From assembly GCA_900095095.1 (NCBI GenBank), contig FMBT01000296.1, positions 1-64,000 on the forward strand: DNA of 64,000 bases, in the 5' to 3' direction. The position numbers and the translations under genes are program-made. The notes under the pieces were generated by a model. It was given only the letters and a program-made list of their open reading frames with translations, was not told the DNA's origin and made no database searches. This document shows, piece after piece, positions 33,596-44,028 of the stretch. Position 1 is the stretch's first letter; every line of letters begins with the position of its first letter. Origin of the DNA: Fragilariopsis cylindrus CCMP1102. Lineage: Eukaryota; Bacillariophyta; Bacillariophyceae; Bacillariales; Bacillariaceae.

Positions 33596-34876
33596 TTAGA
33601 TGATAACATTATCAGCATTATTATCAACATCATCAACACTCATTTTTTCTGGTAGTACGAATGATGATGTTGATAGTAGGGCTCTTTTTTTACTTGTACT
33701 TGTACTTGTACTTGTGGCTCTTCTTCTTGCAGGCATCATAGTTGTTGTTGGTAGTGGAGCAGGAGTAGGTGGTAGTGGAGCAGGAGTAGGTGGATTAGTA
33801 GGTGGATTAGTAGGTAGATTAGTAGGAGTAGGTGGGTTAGTAGTTGGACTAGTAGGAGTAGGTTGATTAGTAGGAGTAGGAGTAGGAATAATGGTAGGAG
33901 TAGGTGGTGGAGTAGGAATAATGGTAGGAGTCTTTGTTGGACTTTTCGTTGGACTTTTCGATGGTTTACGTGTTGGTTTACGTGTTGGTGATCTTGATGG
34001 TCTACGCGTTGGTGATCTTGTTGGTGATCTTGTTGGGGATCTTGTTGGTGATCTTGTTGGTGATCTTGTTGGATTTTGCGTGTTACTAGACGAAGTTACT
34101 GTTTCATCACATGGTAAACGAACTAATCCTGCTACTGCATCAAATGTAATCTCTGTTGTATTTTCTTGACAGATCGGATCAAGACATAATTGTTTTACTG
34201 CTGTTGTTTCTATAGTAGTCTCAGTGTTAGTACTGGTAGTATCTGGTGCTTGTAGTAATAATCCATTATATGCTTGAATGAAATCATTTTCAGACGGACC
34301 TTCGCAGACACATGTCTTATCTAATGTGAATGCAGCAACAGATGCAGCTGTTGCACCACCGAACAGCATTGGAACACTTGGTGTACACGTTACTGAGAGA
34401 GCATTAGATCGGACTTGACTACCAATTAGAAATTGATTCCCTGTTACATTTGAGGCAAGAACAAATGAAATACCAAGATCTTTATACCCATTATCATTAT
34501 TACAATCACCAATTACACTATTATATGCTGACTGAAAATCCGATTCTAATTTCAGCAACAATGGTATACTACTAAAACTTGACAGTGCTAAGTTTGAGGG
34601 ACTATCTTCATACGCAATAGCAGTATAAACAACAGAGGTGTATGATGATGCTTTATCCCCATATTCAATACATTGATCTTTAACTTGCAATTCACGATGA
34701 TCACGGCCAGTGCCACTGCCGCGACCAGTGCTTTGACTGCTACGGAGATTACCACTACGAGGGTCGCCACTGTTAATGCCACTACTGTCGAGCGAAGACA
34801 ACGATGATGCAACTACATCAGCCGTAGCGAAAAGGAGGAGAGAAGTGGTGGTGAGAAAAGAAATAACATGCATCAT
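33596..34876 (-). CDS. Secreted protein with PTxxPT-rich C-terminus
   Basis: 426 aa, intronless. Residues 1-24 are a signal peptide (MMHVISFLTTTSLLLFATA). A Ser/Gly-rich propeptide-like stretch ends at HRELQ (about 60-64). A domain of about 220 residues follows with spaced cysteines (DQCIEYG, GDCNNDNG, VTCTPSVP, KTCVCEG, LCLDPICQENTTE) and N-glycosylation sequons (NVT, NTT). From about 275 the chain is low complexity: SPTRSPTR repeats, then lysine variants (PTRKPTRKP, SPTKSPTK), then TPTPT and NPPTP tracts. An acidic end (SVDDVDNNADNVII) finishes it. I do not recognise the folded domain. PT-repeat tails are common in diatom and oomycete secreted proteins. A GAGTT pentamer array lies just upstream of the start. 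Confidence 0.8.
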   Translation of the reverse strand: MMHVISFLTTTSLLLFATADVVASSLSSLDSSGINSGDPRSGNLRSSQSTGRGSGTGRDHRELQVKDQCIEYGDKASSYTSVVYTAIAYEDSPSNLALSSFSSIPLLLKLESDFQSAYNSVIGDCNNDNGYKDLGISFVLASNVTGNQFLIGSQVRSNALSVTCTPSVPMLFGGATAASVAAFTLDKTCVCEGPSENDFIQAYNGLLLQAPDTTSTNTETTIETTAVKQLCLDPICQENTTEITFDAVAGLVRLPCDETVTSSSNTQNPTRSPTRSPTRSPTRSPTRSPTRRPSRSPTRKPTRKPSKSPTKSPTKTPTIIPTPPPTPTIIPTPTPTNQPTPTSPTTNPPTPTNLPTNPPTNPPTPAPLPPTPAPLPTTTMMPARRRATSTSTSTSKKRALLSTSSFVLPEKMSVDDVDNNADNVII

Positions 34877-34891
34877 CGTGATTGATTCCTT

Positions 34892-34961
34892 GAGTTGAGT
34901 TGAGTTGAGTTGATTTGGTTTGAGTTGAGTCGAGTTGCGTTGCGTTGCGTTGCGTTGAGTT
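34892..34961. repeat. (GAGTT)n / (GCGTT)n pentamer array in a promoter
   Basis: Pentamers GAGTT, GATTT, GAGTC and GCGTT run without interruption immediately upstream of the start of the minus-strand PT-tail gene. They would fall in its 5' UTR or promoter. Confidence 0.8.
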
Positions 34962-35077
34962 GTGTGATTTGTTTTGAGTGAGTTGAGTGAGTGAGTTTAA
35001 AAGGTATTAATTTCAAGATTGAAAGAATAATTGTGAAGCTTTTGTGTACGATCTTTTGATTTATTTGTGAGTTGATG

Positions 35078-35480
35078 TTGTGAGCATATAGAGGACAAAA
35101 GTAAATCAACGAATATTAAATTGGTCACCTTCTGAGGTGTGTGAGCGAGTGGAAAAAGGCCCATGCATTTTTGTTTTGTCCACGACCTGATCGGCGTATT
35201 GTATATGTGGGGTGATGGATTCTCATATGATACACAGTATACCGAAGAGATGTGAGCATAGGGAACAAAAGTAAATCAAAGAACATTAAATTGGTCACCT
35301 TCTGAGGTGTGTGTAAGCGAGTGAAAAAGGCCCATGCATTTTTGTTTTGTCCAAGACCTGATCGGCGTATTGTTTGTGGGGGTGGATGTGAGCGCATAGA
35401 GAACAAAAGTAAATCAGAGAACATTTTTGTTTTGTCCACGACCTGATCGGCGTATTGAATGTGTGGATGGATTCTCATAT
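35078..35480. repeat. Tandem repeat, about 173-bp unit, 2.6 copies
   Basis: TGTGAGCATA/TGTGAGCGCATA begins copies at 35078, 35251 and 35387. Shared blocks are AAATTGGTCACCTTCTGAGG, GGCCCATGCATTTTTGTTTT and ACCTGATCGGCGTATTG. The third copy lacks the middle block. No convincing gene; a minus-strand frame through it is repeat translation. Confidence 0.85.
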
Positions 35481-37335
35481 AAGCCGATACACCGTAGAAT
35501 AGAATATAATATTATAAGACGCCGAACCACGGGTTTAGTACACTACTTTAGTATGCATAATATTTCCTTGCGTGACTCGGACGTAACGAAGTGACCAAAA
35601 CCTTCAATAAAGTAACGTTACATTTAGAACAACAGAACCGATAATGTACACTACTGTACAGCCAGTAGAGATAGTTTGATTGATTCGTGCATGTGAGTCA
35701 TGTCTTGAAAGAATTTCGGTTATAAATAAATGTACTCACAATCGTTAACCTTGAGCGGTTCGGCGACTTCCACAATTTTGATTCACACTTCTTGGCTTCT
35801 TCAATTTGCATGACACTCCAAGTTAAGAACATGATTATTATTTAATTTTTCTAGCCGCCGGGAATGAACGTAGTCATCAATTGCTTAGACTACACTCATA
35901 CCGGTAGAGAGAATATGACAATACGACACATACCTGAGCCAAAGTAGTTTTACGGACAAGCAAGGTTTCAGTCAAATGTGAAACGATTGAGTCGAGTTAT
36001 ACTCATCACGTTCTTCGACGGCGATGTTTGTCAAAGAGGACGGAAAAAGAAGATTCTATCGTGTTTTACATGTCCAATATGTTCAACAAGCATCACAGCA
36101 TGAGAGATTGGCAGGTGCATGGAATGAAAGATTCGTCATTACATTTTAAAGTCGGAGAAATAGCAAGAAGTAGGTCAGGCATCATTATCATTCCGATGTA
36201 CGTTATGTACAGGCTTTTTTGGAGTATGTGATACGATGTACAAGTAGAGATAACCCCCCCCGTACAAACATACATACATACATACACACATACATAGCTA
36301 ACACAAGTCCGTCTTGTGAAACTAATAACTAATAATGCCTGGTCCAGTGATTAGAGAGAAAACCTATTTGCTTTTCCCTAAAGTACGTGCGTGTATGTGC
36401 ATTCAATAAATTGGATGGAAAATATTATTCCATGAGGATGACAATGGGAATTCATTCGACCATACCTCAATTAATATATATATATATATCGGTTCACAAG
36501 GAAAAGTTTCGTTGTAATTTTGTCTGTGGGGGAAAATTATGTGAGCAAAAGGTGCATAATAACAGAGGAGGATGCCATTGTGAATCGAATCAAAAATTTA
36601 CAGCTAAGCCTCTATAACCAATAACAATAAGAGACTATAATCAATTATTCATTTAGCTCTTACTCTGTAATAGACTATAATCTCTTATTCGTTTCGCTCT
36701 TACTCTTTAATTCGATTGATTCTTATTTCTCCGCTTTTATGTACCTCTTGTGACGTTTCGGAATTCGACTGACTCCATATATATTCATTCACACCTTCAC
36801 AGCAAATAACCCCGACCAAACCAAATTAGACCGCACCTCTTTCTCCCTCTTCACAAGAAATATGTCTTCCGTTAGTTCGGCATCTCTCTTGTAAAAATCA
36901 GACCAGTACCAATTGAGGTTAGTTCGATTAGTTAGTTACATTCCCATTGTTATGTCACTTTTTGAAAATTATTATTTTCCATTTCAATTGTTACTGCATA
37001 TTGTTGGCTTCAAGTAGTAATTTCCCAAGAATTTTTAAGTAATTTCTCTTTGAGACGTGAAGGAAAAATAAAGGAAAAGGTAGCGCGTTGAAACATCTCT
37101 ATCGTTTTGCATAAGAAAAGTACAACGCGCGATTGGATATCGCTCTTCTAAGCAATACCAAGTTCTTTGCTCATGCTGCACTGTATATAGCGGCGTTCTT
37201 ATTCTAGCTACAGTATTGACGTAAAACAAGAATCGAATCATCCTACAATCTCAGAAAACAAAGAGAGAGAACCAAATCAAAATTTAACCAACATAGCAAA
37301 GAACAACGAAAGAATAAATCAGACACAATACTACC
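35481..37335. other. No gene recognised
   Basis: AT-rich sequence with a (CATA)n run (about 36268-36296) and a (TA)n run near 36475. Frames of 60-76 codons lack domain character. Confidence 0.35.
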
Positions 37336-37735
37336 ATGACCATGATAACTTTAAAATCACTAGTAGTAGCATTTACATGGCTTATTACAAGCATGAACTG
37401 CTGCGCACATGCATCTTTATGTTATAAGAAGAGTGAGTTGTAACTACTAGAAATCACCGTGGTTTATTAGGCGTTATTATAGCCACCGCAACAGCAACAG
37501 CATAAGCTGGCACTAGCGCTACTGCAGTCGCTTCATCATCGACTGCAGAAGCTTCGACTGATGGACAAGTGCCTTATTCTAGTAGACCTCATCAGTTAGA
37601 ACCTGACACAAAACAAAAGAGGACGATGAAAAAGAAACGAATATTACTATTGAGCTTTTACCATTTTCTATCCTTATCCACGGATCACTTGCTGACTAAC
37701 GAAACTGGCTTTCGAATGTAGCTAGAAGAATATCT
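37336..37735 (+). pseudogene. Remnant: signal-peptide exon plus decayed Thr/Ala-rich region
   Basis: 37336-37443 encodes a 35-aa signal-peptide-like peptide (LKSLVVAFTWLITSMNCCAH). A GTGAGT that could be a donor site lies at 37433. About 40 bp further on, one frame reads ATATATA, a TAA stop, then AGTSATAVASSSTAEAST and continues open to about 37733. The composition resembles the Thr/Ala-rich region of the FAS1 gene. I infer a degenerate relative of that gene, but similarity of low-complexity sequence is weak evidence. Confidence 0.3.
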
Positions 37736-38273
37736 TTTACTAGATAATTTTTCTACCTAAACTATCAGCAGTTTTGATCTAAGATCCGGGGGGCATCTCC
37801 GATATATTAGTCTACCCCCAGATAATGCAACTGTTATAACTAATAGCGAACGGCGGTCGCTTAGCTTCGACGCAGATTACAACAAGATCGAGTTACTTCA
37901 ACAAAAAAGGCTACTCTCTTTGACTATACGGGCAGTGTTCGTCCTCGGATAGATTTCAATATGATGTTGACCAAACTTATGATACTCAGTTGAATTAAAG
38001 GCATTGGAAGAGATAACAGAAAAGCTACAAAAGTTATCTGTTCGATTTTGGTGCACGCATGAAAACAGACGAAGATAAACGGTGACAAATTCAATTTACA
38101 ACGTCGAAATAAATAAAAAATCAGGTCTAAGATAAAAACGGTGACAAATTCAACTTCAACGTCGAGCAGAAGGTCGACCTACCCAATCATCTAATGAAAA
38201 TTTTAGCCGGTATGCATATCGCTGTGGATGTTGTCAAAGTGCAATACAATACAATTCAAGTCCATCTCTGCTC

Positions 38274-38750
38274 ATGATGGAAAAGATGACAAACACCGAA
38301 AATGGAAATGGATGCGATTCATTCGTCCTCTACGACCAGACGAAAGTTATGTTATGTGCAGATAATATTGAAGACGATAATACTGATAACGAAAAGGACG
38401 AAGAGGAAGATGAAAAACCAGCTCGGATCAAGATAAGGAAAAGGTCGAAGAGGAAGAAGAAAAACCAGCTCGGATTAAGATGACAACAAAACAGATAAAA
38501 AGGACGAGGACGAGGAAAAACATAGTGAAAATGATGGTATACCGACGAATCAATCGGTGGGAAGGAGGAGGAAAAAGAGGAAAACAATAAACCAAACGAT
38601 GAGCAGGAAGGGCAAGAAGAAGAAGAAGAAGAAGGGCAAGTAGAAGAAAGTACCAAAAACAATGGACTAACTGAAAAGGAGGTGGAGGAAGAAGAACAAG
38701 ATAACAATGACTTCCGGTACTTTACAGTACACGACGTACATATTATATAA
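38274..38750 (+). pseudogene. Decayed acidic/lysine-rich gene
   Basis: An acidic and lysine-rich composition continues through three successive frames. 38274-38483 ends DEEEDEKPARIKIRKRSK plus a basic tail. The next reads DKKDEDEEKHSENDGIP (about 38490-38555). The last reads KEEEKEENNKPNDEQEG through EEEEEEGQVEEST to a stop at 38748-38750. One original frame broken by two frameshifts explains this best, although small introns are possible. The antisense Ser-rich frame is a shadow. Function unknown. Confidence 0.35.
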
Positions 38751-39590
38751 GCCTGTTTTTAATTCGAAGGCCAAAAAATACCTGTAATGATGTAAAATAA
38801 ATAATGTACTAGTATGTATGCATTTTTTATGTTGTTGTCGTACTGCGTTGCATGTCATTGATTATTCCTGTATGCATTTTTTATCTGCTTCATGTTTTTT
38901 TATTCAGATACGGTAATGGAGACTCTAGAGTTGCGCGCTTCATGTTGTCGAAAAAACACATGCATTCATGCATTCACTTTTACTACCAACATCTGTCAGA
39001 CCATACCATACCATACCATACCATAATATCCTACTGTACTGTACTGTACTTCCTCTCCTGTACTGCAGTATCATATCAATCCATCGTTTTTCTCGTACGT
39101 CTCCTGGCTTTCGAACATCGTTCATCGATCGTTGTTCGTCGTCAATCAGCATCATCAATCATCATCGTCGTCGTCAGATATAATAGTATCTTAGACGACC
39201 TCTGAATCAATAACAAAATTAGTAACAAACAACTTAGATAAAGCAGTAGGATATATTATCATTATCATTCTGCCTGAATAGTGAGTCTGTCTCCTTCCAT
39301 ATCTATTGAATATATTATTATTATATAATAATAATAATTATTATTTATTATTCCCATCTCCATTATAATATCAATTCAATCCAACGGCACAACAAAATAC
39401 TTTTCCTATATACAGAATAACAATTAATGAGAAAGAGAGACAAATAGAAGCAGGTAAATAGTACTTTCGCTCTCACTAGATAGCTACTCGCTCTCTTTCA
39501 CAAACACCAACGCGCTCGAATTATCAAGATACCACCAACTTTTGCTACGAACAAGCGGCACGTCTTATACTTATACCAGCATCATCGACA
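38751..39590. other. Intergenic, upstream of the LRR gene
   Basis: (CCATA)n at about 39002-39025, (CTGTA)n near 39035-39050 and AT-rich sequence. Presumably contains the promoter of the LRR gene, but no motif could be assigned. Confidence 0.35.
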
Positions 39591-42500
39591 ATGAGTCTTC
39601 CTCAAGATAAAAACGACTACATTGATGGTAGCATTATTGGAATTAGTGGAATTAATGATGATGATGATGAAAACAACAATAATGGAGGGAGCAACAAGAA
39701 CATTGCAGAACAACCAGTACTATACACTAACGAAGATGATGGTAGTAGTAGTACTTTCAGTAGCAAGCCGTATCCTGCAGATACCTACTCGCTTTTATCT
39801 CTTCATGGTCCTGTTGGGAATCCTGGTTTTTTTCATATGGTTTAATGGTGTACCTGTTCCAGATGACATTCCTTGTACTGATGGTACTAAGTGTAATCCA
39901 TCCAAACTGGTCCAGTAATGGTGACGGGGATAATCCTGATGGAGATAGTAGAGGATCTCTTTTAGAAAGACTTGCAGAATTTGTTCCATCAAATGTTAGT
40001 CCACTAGTTAGAGCTACCCAAATTACAGCTACATTGTCTTATATTATTTTTGCAGATTCAACTGTGCTTGATGTTGTTACAGCTGTTGAATTGTTTCCAC
40101 GCTTTAATCAGGCAACAAGTGACGATAAGCTTGGGTGCATGGTATTTGCTTCTATTCTACGTTTAAGTCAGGGTATTCTTGCAATAACTGTAACACTCTT
40201 ACTAATTGTCACTTCATCCACTACAATTGAAATCATCTTAAATTTCACAGCAATTAATTTTATTTCAACTCTTGATAATGTTGGATTTAAAATTATTAAG
40301 TGGGGAAAGTATGGACCAAAGTTTGAAGAGGAAGCAAAACGCATTGAAATGCTACCACTTCCCAGATGCATTTACAGGAAATACAAGCATGTTCGATATT
40401 TGTGTACTATCATCCCCATTGGTGTGATATTGTTTTCAATGATATGCTCTATGATTATTCTTCAAGAAAGTAATAATCATTGGGTCACCAAGATATTTAG
40501 GGTTCAATTTCAAGACAAGGAACAAGGCCTACAGGTATACAATGGCTGCTACAATGAAACTGCAATTGATAGGAAGGAAGGATCTAGAAGAAAGCTATAT
40601 GAAGGTTCTGGAAACAATGCTGAAAGTGCTAAATTTATCTATTGTATTGCTGATCGTCGCTGGATTCTCTTCAAGGGTAATATCACTAATGCTTGTGATT
40701 TAGGCGAAAATAATAATACATTAGCACGTTCTTCAAAAACAGATACATTTGATGTTGCAACGATGTTTGGTCAAACATGGTATTCTTCTAGTAACACACC
40801 TCTTGATGTGTACTTTACTGAAGAAAATGGTGATGATATTGAATTAAATAATAATACTTGTTCATCGTTTATAAATGATGGCAATTGCGATTCATTTTTT
40901 AATAAGTTTGATTTTCAATATGATGGTGGAGATTGTTGTGCTGCTACTTGTTCTAGACCCAATTGTGGAATTGGGTCACTCAAGAATACCTTTAATACAA
41001 CTAATGCTACTGGAAATGGTTTTCCGAATTGTTCACATCCTGATATGGTCCCTATAACTATTCGTCTTGACAGTATTGAACCTCAATTCCAAGATACTGA
41101 TTATTTTATTCCAGATGGGTTTAATAAAAGTTCAACTATTAATGACATTCTTAGGAATAGTGGTGGTGATGATGACTCCTTTAGAATAGAAATTTTAAGA
41201 AAGGATCCAATAAAGCCATTACTATTCATTGACTGTGATGGAAGTAATGTTTTGAACATTTATGTTGATAAGTCCATGGAAAATCAAACAGAAACAATTA
41301 TGGTTAGTGATGGTGCTGATTGTACCATGACTATTAGAAATGATGGTAGGGATGATGATTCAATTTGGTATCCAGACTATACAATTTTACATGGAGACAC
41401 ACAATCTATTGAAAGCAATTCAATTGTGGTTGCTCAGTCTTCTAGTGCTGAAGAAAGTACTCATGTCTTTAGAAGGATACCAGAATGTTATTTTGATAAG
41501 CTTTCTGATTATATTGATAGATCAACTGTTTATACTGGTATTGATTATGACCCAACAGCAAAAGCAATTAATTGGTCAATGAATGATGGATCAGAAAATT
41601 CAGTGTGTGAGGATCCTTTTTTTCTTGAAAAATATGCATTAGCTGTAATTAACTTTGCTGCTCCCTCCAACTCTACTGATTCCACATTGATTAGTACTAC
41701 AAGGCAATGTATTTGGCCCGGCATCATATGTGATGAAGGAACTGTAATAAGTTTAGATATGAGTAAGTGATCAATGCGTTATTCTGTTATTCAATTTCAA
41801 TATCTTGTACATTATATTCTCATAAAGATCTCTTCTTTCTGATAATAAATGTCTGATACAGGCAATATAAGTCTTACTGGAAGCATTCCCAGTGTGATAG
41901 GATTGTTGACCTCACTTGAAAAACTTTTCTTTGGTAAGCAATTGAATTGAGTATTTTTCTGCTTCCATTTACTGTTATTTTTATTGATTTCTCACAATGC
42001 CATTTTTATACTTCTAACATTTTACTACTAAATGCATTTAGCTTCAAATGCTCTTAACGGTACCATTCCTAGTGAGATTGGACTGATGACCTCACTTGAA
42101 GATCTTGCTTTGGGTAAGCAATTGAATTGAGTATTTTGCTGCTTTCATTTACTATTACATCTGTTGTTTCCTCACAATGCCATTTTGATACTACTCACAT
42201 TTAATCACCAAATGCATTAGATGACAATGCTCTTACTGGTACCATTGCCAGTGAGATTGGAGTGATGACCTCACTTATCAATCTTTATTTGTGTAAGTAA
42301 TTATATTGAGTATTGTTTTGCTTCCGTTTACTGTTATTTCCATTGTTTTCTAACCATGCCATTTTGATACTACTCACATTTAATCACCAAATGCATTAGA
42401 TTCAAATGATCTTACTGGTACCATTCCCAGTGAGATTGGACTGATGACCTCACTTACAAGTATTTATTTGTGTAAGTAATTATATTGAGTATTGTTTTGC

Positions 42501-43369
42501 TTCCATTTACTGTTATATCTATTGTTTTCTAACCATGCCATTTTGATACTACTCACATTTAATCACCAAATGCATTAGATGACAATGATCTTACTGGTAC
42601 CATTCCCAGTGAGATTGGACTGATGACCTCACTTGAAATCATTTATTTGGGTAGGTAATTGAATTGAGTATTTTTCTGCTTCTATTTACTGTTATATCTA
42701 TTGTTTTCTAACCATGCCATTTTGATACTACTCACATGTAATCACCAAATGCATTAGATTCAAATGATCTCACTGGTTCCATTCCCAGTGAGATTGGACT
42801 GATGACCTCACTTGAAATCATTTATTTGGGTAAGTAATTGAATTGAGTATTTTTCTGCTTCTATTTACTGTTATATCTGTTGTTTTCTCACAATGCCATT
42901 TTGAAACTTCTTATATTTACCACCAAATGCATTAGGTGGCAATGCTCTTACTGGTTCAATTCCAAGTGAGATTGGACTGATGACCTCACTTGAAATCATT
43001 TATTTGGGTAAGTATTTGAATTGAGTATTTTTCTGCTTCTTTTTACTGTTATATCTGTTGTTTTCTCACAATGCCATTTTGAAACTTCTTATATTTACCA
43101 CCAAATGCATTAGGTGGCAATGCTCTTACTGGTACCATTCCCAGTGAGATTGGACTGCTGACCTCACTTGAATATCTTTATTTGAGTAAGTAATTGAATT
43201 GAGTATTTTTCTGCTTCCATTTACTGTTTTATCTGTTGTTTCCTCACAATGCCATTTTGATACTTCTTACATTTTATCACCAAATGCAATAGTTGAAAAT
43301 GAGCTAACTGGTTCAATTCCAAGTGAGATTGGACTGTTGACCTCACTGTTGAGCTACGATATTTGTTGA
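39591..43369 (+). CDS. Multi-pass membrane LRR protein with LNR module; one frameshift
   Basis: The ATG at 39591 opens an acidic, Asn-rich N-terminus (MSLPQDKNDYIDGS) ending SLHGPVGNPGFF. At a run of seven T (39827-39833) the frame must shift by one base to enter the long frame that continues to 41762. That part has membrane segments (LFQMTFLVLMVLSVI; TQITATLSYIIF; ILAITVTLLLIV; TIIPIGVILFSMICSMIIL). An extracellular stretch follows with an LNR/Notch-like module at about 40857-40945 (CSSF..DGNCD..DGGDCC) and many N-sequons. Nine LRR exons come next: 41862-41933, 42042-42113, 42221-42292, 42400-42471, 42579-42650, 42758-42829, 42936-43007, 43114-43185, and one from 43293. Each full exon is 72 nt in phase 1, one 24-aa repeat of consensus LTGTIPSEIGLMTSL. 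The last exon meets an in-frame TGA at 43367. Diatoms carry many such membrane LRR proteins; ligand unknown. Confidence 0.8.
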
Positions 43370-43380
43370 GCTACGATATA
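41862..43380 (+). repeat. Tandem LRR exon-intron array, about 179-bp unit
   Basis: Exon starts are spaced 180, 179, 179, 179, 179, 178, 178 and 179 bp. Each unit is a 72-bp exon plus an intron of about 107 bp. The introns are also similar (donor GTAAGTAATTGAATTGAGTA, acceptor CACCAAATGCATTAG). One donor is GTAGGT (42651). The array arose by tandem duplication of a whole exon-intron unit. Confidence 0.92.
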
Positions 43381-43497
43381 GTAAGCTTTGGTATTAACTA
43401 TTGTCTAAAGTTGTTATGAGCATCTATCTTAGCGTCTAACTGAGTGTCTGTTTCCATTACAACTGGCTAACTCACTCCGTACGCGTAACGAATATAG

Positions 43498-43868
43498 AAA
43501 ATGGTACACTCACAAAAGATCCTAAATTTGTAGCTGTATTGGCAGGTGCTTCAGACTTGACTTACGTACCAACAGCAGAACCAACGGCATCCGCGGCAGC
43601 TCAAGCACAAGCCGAAGCTGAAGTCAAGGAGCAAGCTGATGCAGACGCTGCTAAATCTAATGACAATAATGATGATATTTCTAATAATGATGACGATGGT
43701 GAAGATGATTATAAAAATGATGACGACCATGATGATGACAGTTATGACGACGATGATGATGATGATGATGGCTATGGCTATTACTTTGACGATGATGGTG
43801 GCAATAATGGTAGCAGTTGTAAGTGCAAACAAAGTAAGAACAAGTCAAAATGCAAGAATAAAAAATAA
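43498..43868 (+). CDS. Acidic C-terminal exon of the LRR gene, possibly orphaned
   Basis: After an acceptor AATATAG, the frame from 43500 reads NGTLTKDPKFVAVLAGAS, then an Ala/Glu-rich helix (AAAQAQAEAEVKEQADADAA). An Asp/Asn-rich stretch of about 70 residues follows, then a Cys/Lys tail (CKCKQSKNKSKCKNKK), ending at 43868. The N-G-x-L-T start resembles the next LRR, so it is probably the last exon of the LRR gene. The preceding exon ends in a 15-bp direct duplication with a stop codon, so whether it is still joined in frame is unclear. Confidence 0.55.
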
Positions 43869-44028
43869 TAAAATGCTTTTATATACTTATTCAAGAGGGG
43901 ATTTTAAGTAATTAAAACAAAACATAATATAATTACATCTCTACACAATTAAAAGATTGTAGTCTTGCAGTAATAGTGACGTTGCTATTATTATTATTAT
44001 CGCTAGTCTTCTTTCTAAACTCAACGAG

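Noticed and set aside
33600-34169. Gly/Val-rich plus-strand frames opposite the PT-tail gene
   Set aside because: They mirror the PT/SPTR repeat codons of the minus-strand gene, which has the signal peptide and cysteines.
43551-43832. Ile/Val-rich minus-strand frame that looks like a membrane protein
   Set aside because: It is the complement of the Asp/Asn-rich C-terminal exon of the LRR gene.
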